Source: Astropecten irregularis (lineage: Eukaryota > Echinodermata > Asteroidea > Paxillosida > Astropectinidae). Taken from it: 64,000 nt of DNA. The notes below the pieces were generated by a model that saw nothing but the letters and a program-made list of their open reading frames with translations, did no database searches and had not been told where the DNA came from. Each line of letters opens with the position of its first letter. Position 1 is the stretch's first letter. The stretch covers positions 4,216,001 through 4,280,000 of the forward strand of contig OZ020263.1 in the NCBI GenBank assembly GCA_963971285.1, given 5' to 3'. Made by a program: the position numbers and the translations under genes. Below, piece by piece: positions 1 to 11,000 of this stretch.

Positions 1-110
1 TCTTTGAACAGGAACAAGGGCTTGGACTTCAGTGGGAAGCCACAACCTTTATCTACAGCTTTTGGAGGATGGATACAAAGCCTGAGTCAAAGCCTGACTT
101 GAGGCTTATG
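1..110. repeat. Fragment of the GCCTGAG-rich foldback repeat family
   Basis: The stretch has the word series 'gggcttggacttcag', 'ccacaacctttat', 'aagcctgagtcaaagcctgacttgaggct'-like blocks that recur, often inverted, near 25465-25560, 29765-30002, 35505-35850 and 60530-60775. It runs off the window start, so its left boundary is unknown. Confidence 0.5.
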
Positions 111-2050
111 TATAGTTTGTAGTGATTTTCAAAATATTATCAGATGGAGATGGGCTCTGTCAGAAAATCAGATTTTTTTTCTCTCTTTTGTTCGTCACTT
201 TCCCCTAAGTACAGGTCTATGTATATTTCTTATGGTTCAGAATCAAATGACCAAAGATTGCCCATTTCACACAAAGAGAAAAACAAAGCAAATTCATCTT
301 CAGACAATCAGTTTTTTAACTTTTTTTATCATTTCAGTGAATTATGCAAATCAGAATTTGATTAGAACCTGAAACTGGAAAATTACATTGCATTTAAAAT
401 AGGACTCTTTTTTTTCGTCTGAGAAAGTGAATTTCATTGGGTCTTTTTGATTCTGTGGTCTCTGGAACAGGAATGTTTCTTTACTAATGAACACCAGCAG
501 ATGAACTGCAAGCGTATTTTCATAGATATGGAATAATTTATCTACTGATAGTATTGAATTCTCGAGTGTACTACGGTCTACCAGCAACTGTATAGTTTTC
601 AAGGTCAAAGGTCAGTTAAAAAAGATTTTAGGGGATTTTTTTTAAACCACTTCTCAAGTGTTGAAATATTACAAATTGTACATTGTCAGTTCCAGCAACA
701 GTTCCAGCAGCCGAAACGTCGCTATCAGCTTTGACCATCCTTTTTCCTTATCTGTATGATGTCAGTTGGTCGTACGGTAATTCTTGCTGAGATACGAGGA
801 TGAGTTTTGTGCCAGAATTGTAATATTACAGCCATCTTTGTCTGGTTCCTAGCTTTAATAACAACACAACATTGCAACCCACAATTTTTATCGCAGGGTG
901 CCAACCTTTGGTCTCCTAGATCAGAATATCATTTAGATAGCTTATGAACTTTGGTAGAGAAAAACACAGATAATTGCATTGTTAAACCAATGCTGTTTTA
1001 CATGTACATGTATAACAGATACACATTTGGTTTTGTGCTAAAAGGAGCATTTGTTTATTTGTCAGTGAGCCTGGTTAAGTTGATATTAACTGTTAAATGT
1101 TTCTTTCTCTTCTAAATTGTAATTTGTAATGATTAAAATGTTCACATATAAATTTGCCATCTTTTTGTGTTTGTTTTTTAAGCGAATGATCAGATTATCA
1201 GCTAAATTGATGTACAACTCAAGATTTTGCTGCTGATTTTATTCATGAATAGTTTTCAATAGAAAACACAACGTTGAGGTCTCATGGTGTGTGAATGCAT
1301 TCTTGGAAAGCTTTAGCTAACAAGTATTTGCTATCTTTTTTCTTATTTGTGAAATCAGTTTAACGTTTTTGTTTTGAGTAACTAAGTTACGTTTAATATC
1401 ACATTCATTCTATTTTCATATTTGATTCTAACTATAAAGTGTTGTGTGGAAACATTAGATCTAAGTTAATCATTCATATTTAAGATATTTACGTATTTTT
1501 GTTAAATAAATGTTAAAATAAATTTTTTGTCATGTATCTTGTGTGCAACAAATTGAATAGGTTATTGAATTAACTTTCTTTCTTTGCTGCATGTGTAGAA
1601 AATGCTCGTATTTAACCCAGAACAAAAAGTGCAAGTGTAATAATTAACCTATGCCTAATTGTAATGATTTAAAAATGCTTATTAAAAAGGGGAATGTCTA
1701 AAAAAAAAAATAATAATAATTTTAAGTAATTATGTGGTTATTTTTATTAAAGTAAGCAGTCTTTGTATAGTGTTGACATTATCACGGTTATCCATTTAGA
1801 ATGTGATTTAATTTATCAATCCCGAAACATGTTTGTGTTTGGGTAAATATGTTTAGAGATAAACAAAAAATCATGATATGGGTGAACAAGTGTGACCTTG
1901 TATTTTATTCAGTAAATAAGTGGGTGTGCATCCAATGCCTGGCTTGGAGTTTATGGTGGTTTCCGAAATGTATTTTTTATCTTGAAAATAAAGACCTGTG
2001 GGAGAAAAAAAGGATTGTGTGTATAATTTTATTCCAGTGAACTTTCTTTG
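111..2050. other. AT-rich non-coding stretch, no gene seen
   Basis: Only short chance open frames are present, without family resemblance or splice-consistent continuation. The base composition (very AT-rich, many T runs) would suit a long 3' UTR of a gene left of the window or plain intergenic DNA; the two cannot be told apart here. Confidence 0.5.
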
Positions 2051-2055
2051 TTAAA

Positions 2056-2290
2056 GGTAACTATAGGATTGGTAACATACCAAAACAGAAAATAATGTTC
2101 CCAGATTTACTTATAACTTTCATGGTATGAAGATGGTGCTGGTAGAAACTTTCCGTTAAAATATTTCCACACAAAATGGTGTAATTATCCAGAAATAAGT
2201 CAAAGACCAAAAACAGTTTTGATCTTGGGTTTAAAGGTATGGTATGATACATGATTAGTAAAGGTCACAGAACAGCATACAGTGGATTCA
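2056..2290. mobile_element. Internally deleted copy of TTAA-type MITE family B
   Basis: The left part matches the family B copies at 34763-35120 and 53002-53377 (blocks 'aggattggtaacatacc', 'tatgaagatggtgctggtagaaac', 'ccagaaataagtcaaagacc'). The right part, 'acatgattagtaaaggtcacagaacagc', is the inverted version of those copies' ends. The middle is missing or rearranged. Confidence 0.65.
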
Positions 2291-2476
2291 TTTTGGTAAG
2301 ATCGAAACAATTTTTTTTCATTCAAGGAGTATAGGGCGATGAAAAACTTATCAAGGACTGGCTGTTTAAAACCTGAAGCTATTATGCCTCCATGTTTACA
2401 CTGGTGCCAACCTTTGATTCTGCATGTAATATTCGGGCTTGTTATTGTCATCAGTTATTATACCAAAAGTCCTTAA

Positions 2477-2837
2477 AGGTAATATCATACTTTGGTTTTT
2501 ATCAAAGAAATACAGATCCATGGGCAAACATTTCAAGACAGAAACAGTAACAGTCATCTGTGAAAATTTCTGTCCCATGCGGTGCCCACTTTTTGAGAAA
2601 AGAGTGAAAACATCAGCCACAGTATTTCTTAAGTCTTTTCTCTTTTATTTTTGATCTTTTAAAAGATCAAACAGATTTTTGGTCATTGTTTTACTAATTT
2701 CTGGATAAATACACCATTTCAGGCGGGAAAAAAAATTAACGGTATGTTTCTACCACCACCATCTTCATACCATGTAATGTATACGTACATCTGTGAACAT
2801 TTCTGTTTTGGCTTCTTACCAAAGTATGATACTACCT
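2477..2837. mobile_element. TTAA-flanked MITE, family A
   Basis: Inverted ends AGGTAATATCATACTTTGG / CCAAAGTATGATACTACCT are flanked on both sides by TTAA (2473-2476 and 2838-2841). Internal blocks recur in copies at 20543-20870, 24302-24643 and 59540-59891: 'gatcttttaaaagatcaaa', 'gtgcccactttttgagaaaa' and 'taccaccaccatcttcatacc'. There is no transposase frame, so it is non-autonomous. TTAA targets are typical of piggyBac-like elements; membership in that superfamily is inference. Confidence 0.85.
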
Positions 2838-2841
2838 TTAA

Positions 2842-4447
2842 CCTAAACCAGCAACCTTTACTCCCTTTCCCTCTTGCATGTGCATGGTATGAGCCTTTTC
2901 GAAACGATTGGCTTTTGCTACGGCTTGGGCTTCGTGCCAACATCATAAAACAAGCTGTGAACACAATAACACAAGCTGTGGCTTTTCGTTGAATTGAGAC
3001 TCTTGCTGTTTTCTTATTCAAAACACGGGTATCTAGAAAAGAAATGTTGTGTTGGGAACCGGAATTTGTTTGTTGTTTGGTCCTGTAATTATGTGCACTT
3101 ATAAACTGACTGTAATCGATGTTATCGGAAATAAAATTACCATAAAAATAGCGTTACAACCGATTATCCAAAATGCGAATCGGCTGTTTCAGTGGGCTGA
3201 AGTTCAGTGTTAACTTGATGAACTTGGGAACTTAGATAACAAATCAAATGAACTTGTATATATTTTGAGGTGAATTCTCGCTCATGGTATAAATTCTGTA
3301 AAAAAGATAATAAAAAAAAATAATGGGAAGACGTTCGAGTAATTATTGGCTCTTTTCCAAAAGAAAAAGATTAAGTACATGGGCACAGGGTTCAAGATTC
3401 TCAATTTACAAAAATGCGCCCAAAAAGTTCATCTTCCATTGTCATGGGGCAATTCAATTCGATAGCTTTACATAAAAACACCCCTATTCATTCAGTTCAC
3501 TGATCCCAGGTTAAGTCCAAAGTTAGTCCAACTTTCCCATTGTTTATGACGGATGGTATAACGATGTTAGAATTTTAGCATAGCACAGTGAGACATTCTA
3601 TATATGAGCTAGTTTGAGGATTTGTCTAACGTGAGTACGTGACAGGATTTCAAACCAAAACTTTGACTTGGAGCGTCACTATACGGAAACTTTGAATAGG
3701 TGAGTTCACTTCTGATTGATTTTGTAACATAGCAAAGTGGGAAACTGCTTTTCAGTGGCGGGCGTACCTATTGAAAACGGCGAACGGGACAAGCGCTAAA
3801 ATTGCGACCAAAATTCTAACTATGCCAATGAAAATAAATCAGACAATTTGAAATTACAATCTTTGTTTGTTTGTTTATAATTGGATTAGATTTCCAATTA
3901 CTTTTTTAAATGTACACAGCTACTTTCCCCCCGTTTTTTTAGGCGCCTCTTAAAAGTGGCACCCGGTGCACGCCCCCTTGTCCCCCTATATATACGCCAC
4001 TGCTATTTTCGCTAGGTAACCGAGCCGCTCCGACTGCCAGCACCATTCAATGGATCGCACATGTCCCAAATAAAATGTACAAATCAATGTTACCTCGTAT
4101 AAAATAATGACAGCAAGCTGTGATCAGTATTATGTTCGGCACAGGTGCAGTTCCTATTCCTTCCTCAACTTTTGTTTATTCCAAGTCGCTGCATGCTCTC
4201 GTGACGAAATGATGATGTGTTTTTCGTTAAACTGGACCCGGGGTCGCAGAACAATGGTTCCCAATAATTGGCCTTGACCGATTTTTGGTAATGAGGTTCG
4301 AAAGTTGGAAATGTGCCGAGGTGGGCCGCCGCGGGAGACATAGGCCTTCCCGGTTTTTTTTTTTTTTTTTCATGACGACAGCCAATCAAAACTGATCCAT
4401 CCTTCAGTGTCACTGTATCCACAAGAACTTCTTGTGCTTGGAACTTA
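2842..4447. other. Intergenic DNA without a recognisable gene
   Basis: Open frames here are short and resemble nothing known. The stretch contains one palindromic repeat (3753-4002) and a T18 run near 4360. It may hold the promoter region of the cysteine-rich gene that starts at 5012, but no TATA box or other element stands out. Confidence 0.5.
3753..4002. repeat. Palindromic element with CAGTGGCG ends
   Basis: The element starts 'cagtggcgggcgtacc' and ends 'tatatacgccactg', giving short inverted ends. The interior has 'ggcgcctcttaaaagtggcacccggtgcacgcccc'-like words. No clean target duplication is visible. The CAG...CTG ends recall hAT-type MITEs, but this is only suggestive. Confidence 0.5.
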
Positions 4448-4585
4448 GGCTGTGTCCCAATTCTCTGGCTGCGGCTGCAAATTGTGCATGTACGTACCTA
4501 TGGCAGCCACTAGCCAGTGACTGCAGCCATTTCCATAGACTTGTGTGTTATTTGCGGTCGCAGCCAAAGAATTGGGACACGGCCT
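4448..4585. repeat. Foldback element, GTCCCAATTCTCTGGCTGCGG family
   Basis: The left arm 'ggctgtgtcccaattctctggctgcgg' pairs with the right arm 'cgcagccaaagaattgggacacggcc', with a roughly 60 bp loop. The same arms recur at 15307-15453, which makes it a dispersed family. No coding capacity. Confidence 0.75.
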
Positions 4586-5011
4586 TCGTTTCGATCCACA
4601 TTTTGCTATATAACAAGGCAGGAACGGCACAGCGGCTTATAAAAGAACAGATTTGTAGAAACGGTCCAGGCCTGTAAAGTTAGTGAAGTTTCCTCAATTT
4701 CTGTATAGGCCTAATACCTTTAGGCCTACTGAATATCTTGTGCGCATCTCAGTGGTTTTTCCTTCAACTTCACCGGCGTCTAGTGAGGTAGGTCTTCTAA
4801 AACAAAAATATTTACTTTACAGTGACGACAGCAGATAAAAGTCACCATAAAGTAAACCATTGTTCAGGTAATCTGTTGTTAAATATTAGTTTGTTGATAG
4901 CATTTAAATTGTGAACCTCACAGTAAAAATTGTCATTAAATTTTAGGGAACTGCGGTCTAGTGAAGTTATTTCCCACATCAGAGAGCGAGTTTGAAGTAC
5001 CCACCGTCAAC

Positions 5012-5074
5012 ATGAAGCTGAAGTTGGTGTTGTTACTGGTCGGTGTAGCCGGATTGACGGCTCAAGGAATGGAG
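5012..5074 (+). CDS. Exon 1: signal peptide of the modular cysteine-rich protein
   Basis: Encodes 21 residues beginning MKLKLVLLLVGVAGLTAQG: a lysine-bearing n-region, a leucine/valine-rich core and small residues at the likely cleavage site. It ends in phase 0 at a gtaagc donor. Confidence 0.85.
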
Positions 5075-8000
5075 GTAAGCTTAGTCAAGACGCGGCGCGG
5101 CGTCCGTCTTCGAATCATTACATGCCTGAAAATAATGTATCGAGAGACGACACAGCCCCTTTAACTATTTTTTGACTGACCCCGTTTATTGCCATGATGG
5201 GAAATTGGAAGGAAAATACGCCATTGGGCAAAAATAATGCTGGTTAATAAGGGCCGGCACCCCACAGGAGGCGGAAAGTTTTTTTTGTGAATATAAAATT
5301 GTGTGAGGTTTGGCTGCGATTATCGTTGGTGGCGCCCTTCTACATAACCAGCCAACACGTGCCAAACATTCGCATTCAACTATTTCACTCAGGAAGTTGT
5401 CGTTATATCTGCGCGGTAGTTCGACGCTAAGGTTGACAAGTTCGTCAGCTCTCTTCTTTTCACCCGTTGTGACCCGTAACGGGTATTTAGTACGTGGCTA
5501 ATGAACAGTCTTTCGGTGTAATCAACACTGAGAAGTCAATTGAATGTAAATTGTAGTTATTTGAGCACTCGGCGTTTTTAGAGTCGGCAGCACAACTCGT
5601 AATGTCGTACTCGTATACATGTATGTAGCAATATTATGTATGGTGGAGTGTGCTCTTATCTCTCCACTAAGTGGTCCCATACCTACTACAGTGGTGTTTT
5701 TTTTTTTGGGGGGGGGGGGGGGGGGGCTAGGGAGGTAGGGCTTGAGCTCCCCCCCCCCCTCCTAAAAAAAAAATTGTCTAGCCCCCTCCCCCCCCCCAAA
5801 AAAAAAATGTAATTGTAAATTTTTTTTACTAATACTAATAGTAATACTAATACTTATTTTAGCTAATGTGTTTATTTCTTTCTCTGATAGGTTGCTAGGA
5901 AAAAGAGATTTGGTAAGTATGACTATTTTGCTCAAAATTTGTGACCTCCCCCCCTCCCCCGGCCCCCCAAAAATCCAGAAGTGGCTTAATTTCATTTGGT
6001 TCCCGTGACTATGTATCAACTTACATCTTTTGGCACATTATAGTCGGTTACCATTGGAAGTGCACTAATTGTGAGGGAGAGAAAAATAAAGCTTTTGTTT
6101 GTCACGTCCCACATTTATACCCTACTAAAACATGAACAATTAGTTGCATGCACATTCTGGTTTTTTTAATTTGATTCTAATAAATTGTCTGATGAAATTA
6201 TTAAAGAAATTATGTATAGGCCTACAGAGGAATGCCAGTGTAACAAACAACCACTATAACGAACAATTTCTGTGCATCCCAGCATGTTCGCTATAGCAGT
6301 GCACTGGTGATCCACTGTGCTACCAATGCAAAAAGAGCTGACTATGGGCCTGTTTGTTTAACACAAAGGATCCGATATTTAGGGATCTATGCAGGGTACG
6401 CTATACTGGGATCAGGATCCGCAATTTTTGTGCATTTCTGTGCATTAAACAAACAGGCCCTACACAACCAAACATTTTCAGTCCGGTATGGTACCCGTGA
6501 TGATTGTTCCTATTATTGCAGTTAGTGGAATGGTCTTGTGTTTTTGTTTGTTTCCTGATTACAGCCATAACAACCCCTCCTTGCCAAATGGAAAGAGAAA
6601 ATGCTCTGCCCGATGACATAGAATTGCCCGACTGCGACGCGTTCGGTTTCCACCGCCCTAAGCAGTGCAGTGCGGATGGCACTACGTGCTGGTGTGTGAC
6701 TCGATGTGGGGACCCTATACTTGAGACGAAAGGCGGATCTGACATAGTTTGTGGTATGTGTTTCTTTTGTAGAATTTTATCATTGCTATCATTTTGCCTC
6801 TGCTCATTATCTTGGCCTAAACTTGCACCTTGTACCAATTAATTTAAGGCCATATACAATATTTGTAACAAACCAAAACAGTTCTGGGGTCGATTTCAAT
6901 AACGCTTTGCGATCAGGGCTAAAGGCCAAATCCATCGCTAATCAGAGAGTTGCTACGCAAAGTAGCGATAGTTTGTCCGTTTAACGATGGATTTTGGCTT
7001 CAGCGATAATCACAAAGCGTTCGTGAAATCGCCCCCTGTTTTCATATTTACGTATTACTTACAGGGTATCAAGATGGCAATGGTAGCTAGATACATACTG
7101 TGAAAATTGTTCTGCCTGAAATGCTGTATATTTATCAAGAAAAGAGTAAAACCAAACACCAAAATATTTTTGATCCTTGGAAGATCAAAAATGAGACAGC
7201 TAGTTCCCTCACAATTTGGCGTAACAATTGCAATGGTTTTTCAATGTTTTCTACTGTTTCCAATGATCAATTGAGCTGAAAATTTCACAGGTTTGTTTTT
7301 ATTCCAAAACAAATCAAATAATGAGCACAGAACAGCCCTCAGACTTTGTGTGATCCAATAGATTATATACATGAAATAATAAACTTGTGAAAATTTGAGC
7401 TTAATCAGACATCCATTTTTTTTTTATCTTAACCCCGAGTTCAAAACTGTTTTCGGATATTGTTATACCAATTTCTGGATAAATACACCATTTCAGCCGG
7501 AAATATGTTAATGGTATGTTCTTACCAGCACCATCTTCATATCCTGTAAGTTATTGGCCTATGTAAATCTGTGAACATTTCTGTTTGGGTATGTTACCAA
7601 TCATGTACTGTATCTTTAGGTTTTTGTGGGCAGCATCTGCAATCCCATCAAGTTTGCAGACAGCACACTCACCATCTCAGCTCATTTACATTTTTTTTTT
7701 TAAATATTTTATTTTTTTCTTCCTTGCAGAACCAGACGATCCCCCATGCACAAAGGAGCTGGAAGCAATTTCTGGCCGTCCGAGACTAATTGGCATGTTC
7801 AAGCCGACTTGCAATCTTGGTTTCTACAGCCACACACAGTGCAGAGGGTCAGTCTGCTGGTGTACGGACCGCTGCGGTTACGAAGTTGAATCCTCCAAGC
7901 ATGCCATTGGGATGTATGGTGTCTGCGGTATGTTTAGACTATTGTCTTATTTCTCTGGCTCAGTCGCTTCTTCCAGCCCACACCCTAACCTAATCTTGAG

Positions 8001-11000
8001 ACCCAAGCTCCAAACGCCAAGCCCCGATCTTCAGCCCAAATCCTCATTCCTGACACCTTCCCAGACCCCCACTTCAGACACCCATCAGCCAGTAGCCAAC
8101 TAACCCAGCCATTACCCATGGGACACCTAAACCCAGACACCCATCCTACACCCCAAGCCCTGATCTTCAGCCCAGATCCTCATTTCAGACACCTTCCTAG
8201 ACACCTTCCCAGACCCCAGCCCAAACCCCCCAGCCAGACACATAGCCAACTTACCTAAGCCACCTATAGCTAGCCCATCAGACATGTCAGACACCTAACC
8301 TAGACACCAAGTCCTGATCCCGGCCTATACACCATACCCAGATCCCCAGCCCAGATAGACACCCAGCCCTGACACCCTCTCTGACACCCTCTCTGACACC
8401 CAGCCCTGACACCCAGCCCTGACACCCAGCCCAGACCCTAAACACAGACCCCTAACCCAACCACCTAGCCCACACACATATTCCAGATAGCCAGCCCAAA
8501 ACCCACGCCCAGATCCTCATTCAAGACCCCCTGCCCAAACGCCCAGCCAACTTGCCCAGCCTGGTGTGATGCCTATTTTCTTTTAGCCTATATCCCTCTG
8601 AATCAGAAAAACAGCCAAAATACCCATGACTCTTGAGACGCTAGCTAGGGCCTATGCCAATTTGTTGTTTTTTTCAGCCTATTGTAGGTAGTAGCCCAGA
8701 CACTTTAAAAAAATGTCACTGTGAGTTATTTTGATGCGAAACCTGTCATTGAAACAGAATATCCCTGGGTTTTGTGTTGATATTTTCCCTGTAGAGTGTC
8801 CCGATGACGCCTATGCCTGGAAGTGTGACATCAATCCGTGTGACCGCCCGTCCGCCGTGTGCCAGGCCCATCCAGACGCCATCTGCAAACCCTCGATATG
8901 TGGCGGCTGCCATGCCAAGTTCTACATCGACGAGAACGAGGTGGATTGTGAGGCTGAAGCCGTGCCCTTTCTAGGTATACACATACCGCTGGTCCCAATT
9001 TCATGGAATCCGTAAGCGAAAAGTCTACGCTTACGATAGCAGACTTTTTTGCTTACGGTAAGCATATTTTATAGGATAGTTTTCTGTCTCGCTACGCTAA
9101 GCATCGTCTATGTGATAGATGCACTCGCTGTACAGCGAGCAAGCGTCTATCACATATGCATGCAGATGTCCTGATTAATGATGCAAGCCAACCCAGTACT
9201 GACTGCTCTAAGTTTTGACCAATCTAGGGGCATCTACTATTGTACCGTTTGGCGAGCACGTCTATCATGTAGATAGCTGCTGACTAAAAAACGTGCGAAA
9301 TTGACCAATCAACATCCTCCGTCACGATCCTGATGGAAATGTTCTCAAAAGAGATCCGATTGGCTGATGTGCCGCGTTGCATAAAATTTGCATGCACGTA
9401 TGTATCAGATGTTCGTACGTAATGACACGGAGTAGCTAGAACGGGTGATACTCGGACTAGGCTAAGCGATTCTCTGTAATACCTATTATAATTATTTACT
9501 ATTTTTTTATGTATGACTGAATGATGTCGTCTCTGTCAATTTCTCCTAGAGCCCATCTTGCAGTGTCGCGATAACTACGGTAACCTTCACAATGATGGTG
9601 AGAGCTGGAAGGAGGATAAATGCCTCTCGTGTACATGCTTCAGTGGACGGAATGCCTGTTTGACGCCTATGTGCCAGGGTTCCTGGCCGGTGCCCATGGA
9701 ATATTGCTCTGTCAAAGAAGGAATGGAAGACGTCTGCTGCCCCAAATTTGACTGCGAGTGTAAGGGCCGATTAACTCATTCATTTTGGAGGAAGTTTTTG
9801 TTTATTTTTAAGTCAAACTTGAAGCTATGCATGGTAGAAGTACTAAAAGAAGGTATATAGGTTTGCGGTGACACCATGTAATCTCTTCTGTGAGAGTGTG
9901 TGGTTCTGAGAAGAACCATTGGTATTATCTCGACGTTCCGAACAGTGTGCTCTGTTCGTCCTCAGGAGAGTGGCTGGTTGCGTGACTATTTTTGTTTATA
10001 AAGGTACAATCATACTTTGGTTGCACGCCGAAACAAAAATGTTCACAGATTTAACAATAACTTACAAGGTATGAAGATGGTGATGGTAGAAACATACTGT
10101 TGACATTGTTCAGCCTCAAGTGATGTATTTATCCAGAAAAGGAGTAAAAACCAATTGACCAAAGACAATTTTTATCTTCGGAAGATCAAACATAACGGTG
10201 AAAATTTGCCCCAATTTTCAGTAGCAGGTCCCAACCAGCATCCAAGTTTCTTTTCCCTTAAAGGTAGCATCATACTTTGGTAGCATACCGAAACAGAAAT
10301 CTAAACAGATTTACCTATAACTTACAGGGTATAAAGATGGTGATGGTAAACAAGTACCGTTACAACCGTTCTGCCTGAAATGCTGTATTTATTCAGAAAA
10401 GAGTAAAACCAGTGACCAAAATTATTTTCGATCTTTTAAAGATCAAAAAATAAAAGAGAAAAGACTTAAGAAATACCGTGGCAGTTTTTTACTGTTTTCT
10501 CAAAAAGTGGGTAACGTATGGGACTGAAATGTTCACAGATGACTGTTACTGTATCTTCTGTGATATTTGTGCCCTTGATTATGCATATTATCTTTAATAT
10601 TGATATGTTTTTATTTTCATTGGCAGTTTGTCTGGACGATATGGGTATGTATCATTCCCTCGGCGAGGAATGGCGTGACTTGAAAGACAACTGCTCCAGC
10701 TGTAGCTGCGTGTCCAGTGGCCAAATATCCTGCACCAGGGCATGCCCATCGGTCCACGTTGGTCCCCTCTGCGAGTACCTCCTCTTGCCTGGAGAGTGTT
10801 GCTTGGGAGAAACTGTCTGTCATGATCGTAAGTTGCAGGATCTTACGCCAAAAAACGTCAATGAATTTTGTTTTGAAAGTCATAGTTAAATTCACTTCTG
10901 ACTGTACGTATTGCACGTGGCATTAATTATGGCATTTATGACCTGAAATCTATCAAATGCGTATGGTTTTAAGGGCCCTACGTTTAGATCAATAATAATA

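Noticed and set aside
4961..5011. Upstream in-frame ATG as the start of the cysteine-rich protein
   Set aside because: It would put a hydrophilic stretch before the signal peptide; the ATG at 5012 starts a standard signal sequence.
6401..6838. 145-codon minus-strand frame opposite TY1 exon 3
   Set aside because: It overlaps a real exon and a foldback element on the other strand and shows no family resemblance.
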